Positions 11,130 to 22,174 of a DNA stretch of 64,000 nucleotides are shown in pieces. Position 1 is the stretch's first letter, and each line of letters begins with the position of its first letter. The notes beneath the pieces are model-generated. The model saw only the letters and a program-made list of their open reading frames with translations. It was not told where the DNA came from and searched no databases. The DNA is from Oreohelix idahoensis (taxonomy: Eukaryota; Mollusca; Gastropoda; Stylommatophora; Oreohelicidae). The stretch covers positions 62,001-126,000 of the forward strand of contig JAMPIV010003411.1 of NCBI GenBank assembly GCA_024509875.1, read 5' to 3'. The translations under genes and the position numbers were made by a program.

Positions 11130-12311
11130 AGTGTGGTGCTATTGAGAAAACCGAGTGGTGAACACAGGTTATGTATTGACTACCGGAAGCTTAATGCGAT
11201 CACAGAATCTCAGGTGGACCCATTACCTGACACCAACCAGCTGTTCTCTACACTGAGTAAGGCTAGGTATTTATCGAAGGTAGATCTAAGCAAGGGATAC
11301 TACCAAATACCAGTGAAACTAGAAGTTAGGAAAATGCTGGCATTCAGTACATCAGACGGACACTACGAGTTTAATGTACTACCCTTTGGGCTGAAAAATG
11401 CTCCAAGTATCTTTTCAAGAATGATGAGGAAATTATTGGAACCTCTACAAAATCCCCATATCACTAACTTTATGGATGACATTCTTGTTGCTACAAACAC
11501 ATTTGAAGAGCATATAGTAGCGCTCTCCATGTTGTTTGACAGACTGAGAGAAACTGGATTGACTGCACGTCCAACCAAGTGCTATATCGGTTGTAAGGAG
11601 TTGGAATTCTTAGGTCACACTATTTCTACAGGTCATATGTCTCCTGACCCAAAGAATATAGAGAAGCTAAAGAAGGCACCCAGACCTCAAACGAAGAAAG
11701 ATGTGAGATCATTCGTGTCTTTATGTGGGTTCTATCAGAAGTACATACCCCATTTTAACTCTCTGTGTGCACCATTAACTAACTTAACGAAGAAAGGACA
11801 GCCTGACAAAATCCAATGGAATGCTGATTGTGAAAAAGCTTACACAGAGCCAAAAGCAAAACTCACCAGCAAACCCATCCTTACACTACCCGAAATCACA
11901 CAGGAATTTGTATTAAGAACGGACGCTAGCAGTATAGGTATTGGTGCAACTCTCTTGCAGAAATCAAAAACCCAGCCGGAGAAACTTTTACCAGTCGCCT
12001 ACGCCAGTAGGAAGCTGAATGCAGCTGAGTTGAACTACTCGACCATAGAGAAGGAATGTTTAGCTCTAATTTGGTCCATCAACAAATTTTCACCTTATCT
12101 GTATGGGACACACTTCATTGTCCAAAGCGATCACCAACCTTTAACATTCTTGGCTGCATCTAAAAAGCTAAATTCGAGATTGTTAAGGTGGAGTCTGCTT
12201 CTTGCGCCTTATTCCTTTACCGTGAATTACATTCCGGGAAGAGACAATGTAGGAGCTGATTTTTTAAGTCGACACCCTAGTACTCTGGAAGGACAGACGC
12301 AAAAGGATTAA
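11130..12311 (+). CDS. pol: Element 1 reverse transcriptase and RNase H
   Basis: Continues the same frame after the TAA at 11127-11129; a GTG at 11133 is the first possible alternative start. RT blocks include LCIDYRKLNA, the first catalytic Asp at 11283 (KVDLSKGYYQIP), FGLKNAPS, and the FMDD active site with its Asp pair at 11475-11480. RNase H follows with TDASSIGIGATL (Asp at 11922), STIEKECLALIW and QSDHQPL, ending in YIPGRDNVGADFLSRHP. The protein then stops at 12311, with no integrase downstream, as expected for the Gmr1-like order. The catalytic residues of RT and RNase H that I checked are all present, so the damage here is limited to the upstream stop. Confidence 0.92.
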   Translation, partial: SVVLLRKPSGEHRLCIDYRKLNAITESQVDPLPDTNQLFSTLSKARYLSKVDLSKGYYQIPVKLEVRKMLAFSTSDGHYEFNVLPFGLKNAPSIFSRMMRKLLEPLQNPHITNFMDDILVATNTFEEHIVALSMLFDRLRETGLTARPTKCYIGCKELEFLGHTISTGHMSPDPKNIEKLKKAPRPQTKKDVRSFVSLCGFYQKYIPHFNSLCAPLTNLTKKGQPDKIQWNADCEKAYTEPKAKLTSKPILTLPEITQEFVLRTDASSIGIGATLLQKSKTQPEKLLPVAYASRKLNAAELNYSTIEKECLALIWSINKFSPYLYGTHFIVQSDHQPLTFLAASKKLNSRLLRWSLLLAPYSFTVNYIPGRDNVGADFLSRHPSTLEGQTQKD

Positions 12312-12353
12312 CCACAGCAGGGGTTTACACGTCAGCTATGACAAGTCACAGCT

Positions 12354-12370
12354 AGGAAAGGAGGGGGCTA
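12354..12370 (+). promoter_or_regulatory. Polypurine tract of Element 1
   Basis: A purine run (AGGAAAGGAGGGGG, then CTA) abuts the 3' LTR. It is the expected start of plus-strand DNA synthesis. Confidence 0.8.
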
Positions 12371-14358
12371 TGTCGTGAAACGAAGTGTACCCCACTACTT
12401 TGTTAATCACTATGTCGAGATACAGATTTGCTTCAACCAATCAACGATCAACGTTCACCAGTCTTTGAGACAGAATAAATTAACGGCCATCTTGTTCACG
12501 CAAGATGGCCGATGAAAACTGAATAAAATTAGGCTGTATGAGACCAGGTACAAAACCGGAGGAAACCAATCAACTTGCTCCGCCAGGAATCAACCGAAAG
12601 CTTTCCTCAAGTAGTTACTTGACTATATAATCGGGCGGATTTTATGCTAACCACGCAACCCCGAACTTGACGCCAGAGATACAGACTGAAGAGGAAGAAG
12701 CTGTCACCTTGATTTATGGTAACTTACCTGAGGGCATCGACCTGCAACCTACTTCACTAAGTCGCGTCAAAACCTGGCCAGTTTAAAATCTTAGGAGGGT
12801 AAATATTTTTACGATAACCGTTGGTATTTGTTGTGTGTCATTTATACTACCTATCAGGTTACTGATTGTATCTTGGGGGGAATTAAGTATAATGATTGTA
12901 TTTCCTATTATGATTGAATAGACGAAGACTAATAGGACTCATACTTCAACCTATTGTCTCCTATACTTCAATCTATTGTCAGTCTATAACTTCAGTCTAT
13001 TGTCTCTGATAATTCCAAACTGTAAATATAACCAAAACAGTCCTTGTTAGGACTCAATCTATTGTCTCCTATAACCTGCAATATAACCAAAACAGTCCTT
13101 GTTAGGACTCAATCTATTGTCTCCTATAACTCAATCTATTGTCTCAGATAAGACCATCTGCAATATAACCAAAACAGTCCTTGTCAGGACTCAATCTATT
13201 GTCGCATCTAACTCAATCTATTGTCTTCTATAACTCAATCTATTGTCTCAGATAAGACCAACTCCAATATAACCAAAACAGTCCTTGTCAGGACTCAATC
13301 TATTGTCGCATCTAACTCCAATCTATTGTCTCCTATAACTCCAACCTGATATATCACCAACCAGTCCTCGTCTCATATACTCCTATCATAAGAACATAAC
13401 AATATTGTTAGGATATATGTTACCAGCTATTGTCAGAGAGGGCGTGATATAGTATAGGGGGAAGGACATTGTTGTATCACACCTAGGTGTACATATTATT
13501 GGATTTATTCATGTATTGATTTATATTATGGGATGTATTCATGTATAAAATGTATTCATGTATTGAATCTATATTATTGAATGTATCCATGTATTAGTTT
13601 ATCAGAAAGAATGTTTTGCAAGTAGACACCTGTCTTGTCTCGCTATTGCTAAATCATACTGAGCCATGTTGTCATTCATCCCACATGCATACATCGGAGA
13701 CACGCTCATTTCACTCACACTAGAAATAGGTGGGCTTGAGGACAGAAATTAGCCCCTATTTGTGCTTTGTTACAGGTTTAATTGTGTCCTAAAAACCTGA
13801 GGTCGTATGTTCGAGTCAATCCCGCTGCCTGGAACTCCGCAGGAGCATAGATAAATTATACGTAAATAACAGCATAGCTGATAAACGTTATATCCTTAAT
13901 TAACAGCACAGCTGATATAATTTTTGTTCCTATAATTGGAAAACGTGTTGTAATATTTATAAATATAAATATTTGTAAATCATATGTAAACTTACCAATT
14001 CATTTCATTCCATTTTTTTGCAACATTCACCTTTCTGCACAAGAGTAGATAGTGTATATATACTAAATAAAATATAAGGAAATTGTATTTTGAACGACTT
14101 GTCAATTTTATCATTGTTAAGTAAAAATCTGTTTCCTTGCTTTGTTTAATATCACAATTAGTTACACAGCAGAGGTGGCGCTTTATGTCGGTCTCCTCTA
14201 TACTATTGTTTCGAGATCAGATCATTCACAGCCGTAACTAATTTGTGATACCAGTAGTCCTCTCAGACACTGGGACTTCACCATTTTCTGCAGAAATTCT
14301 ATTTCTGTAATTGTCAGTACTATACTGATCCAAGAGCCAAATAAAACCTCTCGCCACA
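12371..14358 (+). repeat. 3' LTR of Element 1 (1,988 bp)
   Basis: Collinear with the 5' LTR. By-eye differences are six substitutions, a 1-bp and a 3-bp length change, and loss of the 212 bp present at 6868-7079. It ends in CCACA followed by the GCAGC duplication. Confidence 0.95.
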
Positions 14359-14363
14359 GCAGC
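14359..14363. repeat. Target-site duplication, right copy, Element 1
   Basis: GCAGC, identical to 5383-5387. Confidence 0.88.
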
Positions 14364-14545
14364 AAACATTAGGAATAAAAGGAAGGAGAAAGCGAGAGAC
14401 AGAGAGAGACAGAGACATATAGAGAGAGAGAGAGAGAGAGACAGGGAGAATAACTGAAGAAAAATTGAACGATCAAACTTCGTGACATATACACGACGAA
14501 TGCATGCTCTTATTCGTCTATCTTTGCTAGCCTTACGTTTGATGC
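14364..14545 (+). repeat. GA-rich tract and short dispersed repeat W, copy 1
   Basis: A GA/CAGA-rich microsatellite at about 14375-14450 leads into a stretch shared with 20600-20745. Shared words include CTTCGTGACAT, CACGACG and TGCTAGCCTTACG. Nature unknown. 14546-15111 holds nothing recognisable. Confidence 0.5.
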
Positions 14546-15124
14546 AAAATTTACGAAGCAGACTGAGCGACGAGTTTTCTGCCTTTTACTCTAGCGGAGA
14601 AGCCACAACCTGATTTCTCAAAACGGATCACAGACTGTCTGTATACACAGTGGCATAATTATCCCCGGCATGATCATGTATTAGTTGATTAGTTATATTT
14701 AATTAGCCCGGTATTGATGGTGATTTGTTGTTTGTGTTGGGTTCCGTCACTGTTGGTTCCCAAGGGTTTTGTTGACTGTTCCGTCAATCGTCAAATTTTG
14801 TCGCGGTAGCACTTCCTTTGAGGTAATGCTAGGGGTAAACACTCCAGTTGTCAAGGCAAGCGTCTTCAAGACCCGTCTGATGTAGGCGTCTAGCATTGAC
14901 GGCTGGCAACTTAAACACAGACTTGTACTACAAATGTGTACCAACAAACTGAGAGAAAACAAATGTCTCTTCTAAGTATAGGGTAACATAACATGAGGAT
15001 CAAGCACCCTCCGTTTCCATTCCACCACTTCATCTTTCTTGGAAACGTTACCCTCCTTAAATATTAAACCCAGAGACTCGGATGAAAGTGCGTTGGACAG
15101 CGGAAAACAAGAACTGCATTATTT

Positions 15125-15382
15125 TTGTTCTTAACCAGCGGCACTTGAGCTTTCAGCCCAATGACATGTCATTGCGAGGCTGGGAAGCCTGTGGACTTTA
15201 CTTCTAACGCGGTCAAGAGCTTCACTCCTTCCCATCCACAGAGGGTTTATCGCAGGAGCCGTTCAAGTTATTCAGTTAAAATCTCCGTCGATGACACTCC
15301 TTCAAACGCCCACGCCCGGGCTTGAACCTTGAACACTTGATCGCCAGCGCAATGTGGTAACCATTACACCAGCGCGGCTCCC
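15125..15382 (-). mobile_element. tRNA-derived SINE with 13-bp TSD
   Basis: On the minus strand the head starts GGGAGCCGCGCTGG. It contains an A box (TGGTGTAATGG, plus 15361-15371) and a B box (GGTTCAAGCCC, plus 15318-15328) at tRNA-like spacing, followed by a body of about 190 bp. Perfect 13-bp direct repeats AACTGCATTATTT flank it at 15112-15124 and 15383-15395, as expected for LINE-driven insertion. Internal pol III promoter and target duplication together make a SINE the best call. Confidence 0.85.
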
Positions 15383-15469
15383 AACTGCATTATTTAAACA
15401 TGTTTGAATATACACTTAAACTTATTAAAATGTTAATATAATAAATATGTACATCAGGGTGTCATCATT

Positions 15470-15620
15470 ATTCCACTCCACATGGAGCCTGTGACTTCCT
15501 CTGCTTTTGGGTTTCTCTGTGAGGAAACCCGCACGAAGCAGTCACCAGCTCTTGCGGTGGTGGGTCATGAATCCAATCATTGTTTATGCTGATGTTGCCA
15601 ACAAAAGCCTTTTGTTGTCA
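15470..15620 (+). repeat. Fragment of repeat R
   Basis: Shares GACGAAGCAGTCACCAGC-like sequence and flanking blocks with 24530-24680 of R copy R1, in the same orientation. Both ends are truncated. Confidence 0.6.
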
Positions 15621-15978
15621 TACTGCGCCACATCGGAGGGTCGTTGTATTGTGTTAGAAAAAACGCTTGTTGCCGCAAGCAATAACAGCTAGACTAGACA
15701 GAATGCTCTTTGTTATATATGAGTTTTGTCTAGTGCAATCGGAAAGGAGCAAGCCAATTAAATTGGGACGTCGGAAGTCCCAGTGACTCTAGAAATAGGT
15801 GGATCAAGGAGATTCACTTAAGTCAATCCAGTCGACGGATCAGTCAATTAGTATTTGATTTCAATCAGCACCATCTCAAATTTTACAGCCCATTGTAGTA
15901 TTAATTTTGGTTTGGAGATATTTATGTCTATACTACTTCACAATTCATTTCCAGGTTTAACACATATTTAGTTGCCAA

Positions 15979-16121
<143 letters not shown>

Positions 16122-16159
16122 ATAAAAATTGTTGTTGTTTTTCAAATAGCTTTTATGGT

Positions 16160-16531
16160 AATAAATTTTATTTTAGTATTGTCGTTATTCACACAACTAA
16201 TTATCACATTAGCAGCGAAAGAAAGAGTGTGATAAACTTAAAGTTATATTTTTTACTCCTCTGCTCCTCACGGTTTGCGTGAAGGGGAAAGGGGAGTTGG
16301 GGGGCTCGTGAGGTATAGGAGAGAGAAGATAGCTTAGTAGAGATAATAATGTCACGGGGAACCTGAATCACTGGGATTGCCTTCTGGGAACTTATCCCGA
16401 TTTCCAAATTTGCCGTCCTCCATCTATACAGTCTATTTCTACCTGCTTGCAAAATACTTCTGAGCCACTAGTATTTTCTGAGCAACCAGGACCAACTCTC
16501 CCCGGTTAATCTCTGGATTAACCTTGTGACA
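16160..16531 (-). repeat. LTR-like repeat V, copy V1
   Basis: On the minus strand it begins TGTCACAAGGTTAATCC and aligns with V2 at 53646 through shared blocks. These include ATTAACC, GGGAGAGTT, AAGTTCCCAG, CCCAGTGATTC and ACGAGCCCCC. The TGT start suggests a solo LTR. The far end near 16160 is uncertain. 16532-17300 holds nothing recognisable. Confidence 0.55.
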
Positions 16532-17300
16532 CAGCCAGATGTTATTTCATTGTAATTGTTTACTACAACATGGTTGGGCGGAAGCGATTACGTAGCTTTC
16601 CATGCTCCAAAATCGCATTTGTTATCTTACTGTCCGTGTCTTACTCTTTAACTAGAATTACATCTTCCGTCACCTCATGTGCGAACTGACAATTTATCTC
16701 CCACTGCCGTCTATCCATCCATATTGGAACCTATGAACATCATGGTTTGTGTGTCTTCCCAGACAAAAAGTCTGGGTTAACGATAGGAATGTCGCTCAGT
16801 GTAGACTCTCACTCCGTCTGGAGCCGACGAAAAGCGAAAAATCAATGTGGCAAGTTCGCTCTGCACAAACGTAAGTCAATGTTGTTTCAAAAATAGTCGA
16901 GCGATAGGGTAAAATTAAGGAAGTGACAAATTAGAACAAGATATGATTAGAAAACCTTGGACTATGAAAGTGAAAACAACGTTAAGATGCCGTGAGAAAA
17001 AGGAAAGCCACAGAAAAAAGTTAAAAGGATGACATAGGAAAATGTAACGTTCGAGAATTAACTCGGCACACTTGAGAAGTTAATATCTGATGAACAAATT
17101 TTTCAGCTTCATGAAAGGTATGATCCTGGAGGAGTTAGTTAATGGTACGACATGGTTAAATTAACAGTCATGTGATTAGAACCTGAAAACAGAACGAGAA
17201 GTATACCGTTCGAAGTTGGCCAGAACTTCATTTCGAACGCTCGTAAAAGTTTTGTTAGTAGTGTTGTACCTATCACGAGATCGGCACTTTAATAACATTT

Positions 17301-17740
17301 AATGAATAGACATATTCTGTATTTGACTTGTCCATGTTTGTTGAAGTTTTTGTGGTAAACATTTTTTTACGGGATGGGGTAACCAGCCCCATGCCCAACC
17401 CTCCTTAGTCGCTTTTTACGACGTGCATAGTAGGGTACAGTGTTACTATTCTTTACTCCCCCTTCGGGCCCCAGTAACACACGGGTGAGGAAACCTGTTG
17501 ATAGCATTACAAGGCAGTCCTTTTTCTGGAATCCACAGGGAAAGAGAGGCAGAGGTAGACCAAAAACACACATGGAGAAGAGAACTGGATACAGAGGTGA
17601 AAATGATGAGGAAAACATGGAAAAAACTTGAGCGGATGGCACGGGACAGGAAGACTTGGCATGTGTTTGTTGAAGGCCTACGCTCCTCGGGGAGCTAAAG
17701 GGTATTGATTGATTGATTGATTGAATGAATGAATAGACAT
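17301..17740 (+). mobile_element. LINE E: short insertion with inverted 5' part and 13-bp TSD
   Basis: AATGAATAGACAT is repeated exactly at 17301-17313 and 17728-17740. Between them are two oppositely oriented LINE pieces. 17314 to about 17487 reads on the minus strand like a LINE 5' region (GGAGGGTTGGGCATGGGG type). About 17488-17698 reads on the plus strand as a LINE C-terminus (WNPQGKRGRGRPK, TWKKLERMARDRKTW). A (ATTG)n tail follows at 17703-17727. Inverted 5' plus direct 3' part inside one TSD is the signature of twin priming. 17741-18310 holds nothing recognisable. Confidence 0.82.
17488..17698 (+). pseudogene. LINE E C-terminal ORF fragment
   Basis: Only the last 70 or so codons of the LINE protein remain. 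The basic RGRP motif and the RDRKTWHVFVEGLRSS end are in two different frames, so at least one frameshift is present. The frame stops at 17698, just before the tail. Confidence 0.65.
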
Positions 17741-18311
17741 GCACACCTCGCCATTTATTAGTGTTCACCATGTGCAAATGATTTGCTGTAGATATCTAAA
17801 TATATAATAATAACAGCTGTTCTTTCTTGACAACTGCGACTAGATAGATATACGAGGATTCATGTTTTATATAAATGCAAGATTGATTATATTGAAATAA
17901 GACAGACTGAGAGAAAACAAGTTTAGATGTGATTTCACGAAATTGTCATTTTTTATTTAACAACTACTCGTCGTCATTCTACAACTAGCAATCAAGTCAT
18001 AATAAATTATTTCATGTTGCTGTTTACGAACTTTATTTACGTGAGCTGTCGAGTGTTTTCTGTAATGCATGTCGACTCCACACATTTGGCTCATGCTACA
18101 GACGTACACATTTCAAAGCAACAACATTCGCTATACAAACGCCATAAAAAATTATATTAAATTAGCTTTAGTTAATTTAAATTCATTTTTTTTAATTTTA
18201 AGGAAACAAGTTTGCATCGTTCAGCTTAGAATAAATGGAATAAATTAAAATGTAAACTAAGTCTTAGAAAATTTGTTCAAAAAAGGAAAACCACTCCGGC
18301 AGCCAACTGCT

Positions 18312-18341
18312 TCCCCCCCCCCCCCCTCCCCACCCCCAAGG
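18312..18341. repeat. C-rich tract
   Basis: Runs of C separated by T and A, able to form a G-quadruplex on the minus strand. 18342-19466 holds no recognisable feature. Confidence 0.8.
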
Positions 18342-19474
18342 AGAGAAGTCCAAATAAAAGCTTCAACTGTAACGAGAAGTTAGTTACAAGGCAATCGTGG
18401 TGTTGCTTTTAAATGTTACTATGTTGCCGTTACGGATTAAACACAATGTAATCCAGGCAAACATATAGTAGCTGTCTTCCTCAGCTGTAGCGAAATGGTT
18501 TTTGTTTAGAGGGAGAAAGTGTAAGTATGACAGACTTGATGGAAAAATAAAAGATAATATCTAGAGGAAAATCTTCCAGACTGCAGGTTGAATGCCCTAT
18601 CTCTCCTCGGGAATTAGTCCACTAGAAAACTTTCTTAAAAAAGAGAATTCTGGTGAAACTAACAGGATATTCTCTAGGCGATAAATTCTTGATCCGAGAT
18701 CCTACAAAGGAATATGTATAGTAGGCCTACATATAGTTGGATAAGAGATTTGGTGCCCAGCCACATTAAAAATATCCCGACCCAATAGTGTTTATTAATT
18801 ATGGCTCTGCCCCCAGGGTGTAGATTTATATTACTAAAACTATACAACCCATTTAAATATTACAAAGAAAATAACAACAGACTCTGTTATGTAAAGTTTT
18901 CAAAAAATGAAGATAGAATCTCACATATATTCAAATGTACAACTATATGTTCCCTAATCTACGAATGGTTCTGAACCATGTCAGAATTAATTTGTCATCA
19001 TAGGACAATAGGACTATTCTGTAGTGATTCTGCTGGCATGTTCAGATACTCATCTCAGATGCTGAATTTATGTAGTCTTGTTGCCAGGGGTTCAATATGG
19101 CCCAGCACTCCAGGTCCAGCAAGTTCTTTTTAGGGTTTCAGAGGATGGCAAGTTGCTTCTTCTCCGTTTTGACACAGGGCTCATCACCAACTGGGATGGA
19201 GTATGTCTGCCCTTGAGAACACTGCTTATGGTTTAGTCTTCTGGTATGACAACCTGGTAGGACTGGATTGACAAACAATTGAAGCTCCATTAGTAATCTT
19301 GCCAGAGAAGTCATTTCCCATATCTGCTGGACGCTAATCGTCCATCAGAAATTTAACGAACATTCATAGTAAACATCACTAACAAAGTGCTATCTATTAT
19401 CTATTATAGCATAACTTACATTATAAGCATACAAGTGGATCTCAACTTATATCCGGCTTCCAGCTTGTCTACCG

Positions 19475-19661
19475 CAGTGATTTTCAACATATGGGCTGTT
19501 AGCTTCAAAAGTTTGAGAACCACTGGTCTACCTTGTGCCCATAGAGCAATAAAATCAATTTGGGGTCACTGTCAACAATGGTTTGAGAACCACTGGGTAA
19601 TAGTTTTCTATTCTTCTGTAACATGTTGGGGTGTCATTGCTGTCAAGGTTTGAGAACCACT
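19475..19661. mobile_element. hAT-type miniature element relic with repeated 3' ends
   Basis: CAGTGATTTTCAA at 19475 pairs with TTTGAGAACCACTG ending at 19525, matching the common hAT end CAGTGGTTCTCAAA. Flanks GTCTACCG (19467-19474) and GTCTACCT (19526-19533) match at 7 of 8 bases, and 8 bp is the hAT TSD length. The same right end recurs near 19594 and 19661. Too small to code. 19662-20599 holds nothing recognisable. Confidence 0.55.
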
Positions 19662-20599
19662 GAATTACAAGTCAGTCAACATATTCATTTATAAAATTGG
19701 CTACAGTGCTGTTGCCCATCATTACATAGTTCTATGTTTATGTGATAGGCATTCATATACCTTGATAATACCATCATAACACAGGATACATGCCCATTAA
19801 CACATTAAAATATAATAAGGATATTTGCAGAAATCAGTTCAGGATTAAAATATACAAGAATAATCATGGCTGAAATCATACAGTGGAAATCATTCAGTAT
19901 AAAACAGGACAAGGGATGTTCATAGATGAAACTTTCAGTATACATAATGTTGTTGTCTCCTGCACAAAATCAAGGATATTAATTTCTGTCACAGTGAAAA
20001 ACAAAAGATACTGACATGATATGTTGTAGATAAACATATGATTAATTCATGTTATTCATATAACAATATAGATCACTTACTCGCTCAGCCAAGCACCTTT
20101 GCTGTGTTAAAATTGGACCATTCCCCTCTGCAATTTTATAGACAGGACCATCTTTGTCCAGGCTGGTCGGTCTGTTGGCTAGTGAGAGAATGCCGCTTAC
20201 CAGAATCCCGCTTTGAGAATCGCGCCTAATTTTTTCCTCCAGGGTTCTGTTTGGTGGCTTTAATTTGCCTACGTTAGGGGTGGGGCGCCTGACCTATTTT
20301 TGACATTACGTTCCATCCCCCAAACACACACACAAACTGGCCGGTACGTGGCATTTTGATACCAGGCTATACACCATGGTGGTTGCTGAGGTCAAAAGTC
20401 AAAAGACAATATACTGCGCTGCCTATCCATTGGCTAAACTGTAATTATTCAGGGCGCGGTTTAAAAGTTCACAGCGGTTTGCTGGTAACCTAGATTTAAG
20501 AAAAAGGAATTTCAGAAGAAAATGGGAGATCTCCTGATGTGTTTTGACGAGTGGTAGATATTCTAGAGAATTTAGAGAAAAGGAATGTTTTGGTATGAG

Positions 20600-20745
20600 A
20601 AAAGATTGACAGAGAGAAAAGAAGGCAAATACACTTCGTGACATCAGCATAAGTCGAAATTTTAACTGTTTCTGGTGCGCGCTGGTTGCATAACACGACG
20701 GATGCATCCTCTCATACGTCCATCCCTGCTAGCCTTACGGTTGAT
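20600..20745 (+). repeat. Short dispersed repeat W, copy 2
   Basis: Shares an ordered series of blocks with 14430-14545 (ACTTCGTGACAT, ACACGACGRATGCAT, TGCTAGCCTTACG). No TSD found. 20746-21467 is AT-rich and unassigned. Confidence 0.5.
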
Positions 20746-21467
20746 TTTTGTATGAAAGTGTATTAAATTAAAAAACAGTTGAACAATAATAATTGTGTGT
20801 TTATCTGTCCAAAAAAGCCAAATCCCATCAATGCCTCATTTTGCTCAAAAAATCTAATGATGTTGCCCAAATCGTTAACAAATCTTTAAAACAAGGTATA
20901 GTTATATATAAAATAAATAAAATAAGTTATATAAAATATATGTTATATAAAATAAGTTATATCTTATATAAAATAAGTTATAGCAGGAAGTGTTATGCAA
21001 CATTTTTAAAATGTAAATACTTTTTTTTTTCAAAATATGTGTAGTGCTCCTATAAGCAAATCTTCAAATATCAAACAGAAACTTGTTTTAAAATTTATTT
21101 TTCTCTCAGTCCCATATTCGTTAAACTATTACATTATTTTAGTCCTTCTCCTCAGTGAAATCGACTAATTATGGACTTTTTCGTTATATTTTTTTCTTAC
21201 TTTACGTTCACGTTTCTGGGTAAAGTAAGGTAAGGTCACAAGGTAATTAGACTTTAGTATTTAAATAAAATGTGGGAAATTATTGGCAGAAAGACAACAT
21301 ATTAATTGGTATAATTCTTGTACTCGTCGGTAACTGTTGATCTATCTTTCCCAAATTAAAAGTGCAATCTTTTTTTTCATGATGCGTTTTTGCGTGCGGG
21401 GAACTAAATTGAGCGTGTGTTGAAATAACGCACATTTTGTTTCCAAAATAATGGCGGATGTTTGATT

Positions 21468-21775
21468 TAAGGGACCCAAAGATGCAGCAATAGAGAATGC
21501 AGTCAGCGACCCATAGCTTGACTGCTTGCACCAGGATCAGCGAACCAGAGCTGGTCAAGACCCTACTCCACCTCCACGTGGTGGTCCTGGAACAGATTGC
21601 ATCGCTGCAGTCTGGCTGAGCGAGTAGGGATCGCAGTGGGAAGCAAACCCGGTCCCAAAAAATGCCGTGCAGAAGTCGGATGTGTTGACCGATAGGTGCA
21701 GATATCACAGCTTAGGCGTAAACAGACACAACGCAACTACCGTCCTTTTCAGGACGAACGAGGAAGAAGAAGAAT
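21468..21775 (+). mobile_element. (GAA)n-tailed retroposon S, copy S1
   Basis: About 305 bp starting near GATGCAGCAATAG and ending in a GAAGAAGAAGAA tail. A second copy lies inverted at 52462-52775. The same length in both copies and the short repeat tail indicate a SINE or a short LINE 3' end. I see no convincing pol III boxes. 21776-22174 holds nothing recognisable. Confidence 0.65.
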
Positions 21776-22174
21776 GATTCAAGACACTGGAATTATCTCC
21801 ATTTGTAATTCGGATGAGTATGAATAAAGAATTGAGTTCGTTATATTTGAGGTAACTTGTCAGATTTAGTTACTCAAGTCGATACTACCTTAAATAATAA
21901 TTCGGAGACGGAGTAACACAAAGATTTTTATTTTTTATTTCTTGTTTTATTTCTATTTTTACTACGCACCAAGGCAAGATTTAAAAAAGAAAGTATCCGT
22001 TCATTTATTAAACATGTAGTGATAAAGCAGCTGCTAATTAATTAGTCAAATTAAGTCCACTGAATTTTTTTTCTTCACTTTTTCCCATGCATTTTTGATG
22101 TGTTGCTCCGTAGCTTCATAAACAATGCATTCAGGTAAAAGACCACAGGTGAATTAGTGCCGCCATCAGGGCAT

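Larger units (their letters stand above)
5388..14358 (+). mobile_element. Element 1: complete Gmr1-like Ty3/gypsy LTR retrotransposon
   Basis: The 8,971-bp element has 5' LTR 5388-7585, PBS at 7587, Gag-Pol frame 7881-12311, polypurine tract just before 12371 and 3' LTR 12371-14358, flanked by 5-bp TSDs (GCAGC). The pol order is protease, integrase, reverse transcriptase, RNase H. Integrase upstream of RT is the Ty1/copia arrangement, but HHCC, DD35E and GPY/F integrase and the RT/RH motifs are Ty3/gypsy type. That combination defines the Gmr1-like clade described from cod and other deuterostomes. There is no envelope gene. Two in-frame stops (8649, 11127) disable simple translation. The LTRs differ by six substitutions over about 1,985 aligned bases (counted by eye), so the insertion is young. 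Confidence 0.93.

Noticed and set aside
21280..21708. 142-codon minus-strand ORF
   Set aside because: It overlaps retroposon S1 and adjacent AT-rich DNA and has no domain-like pattern.
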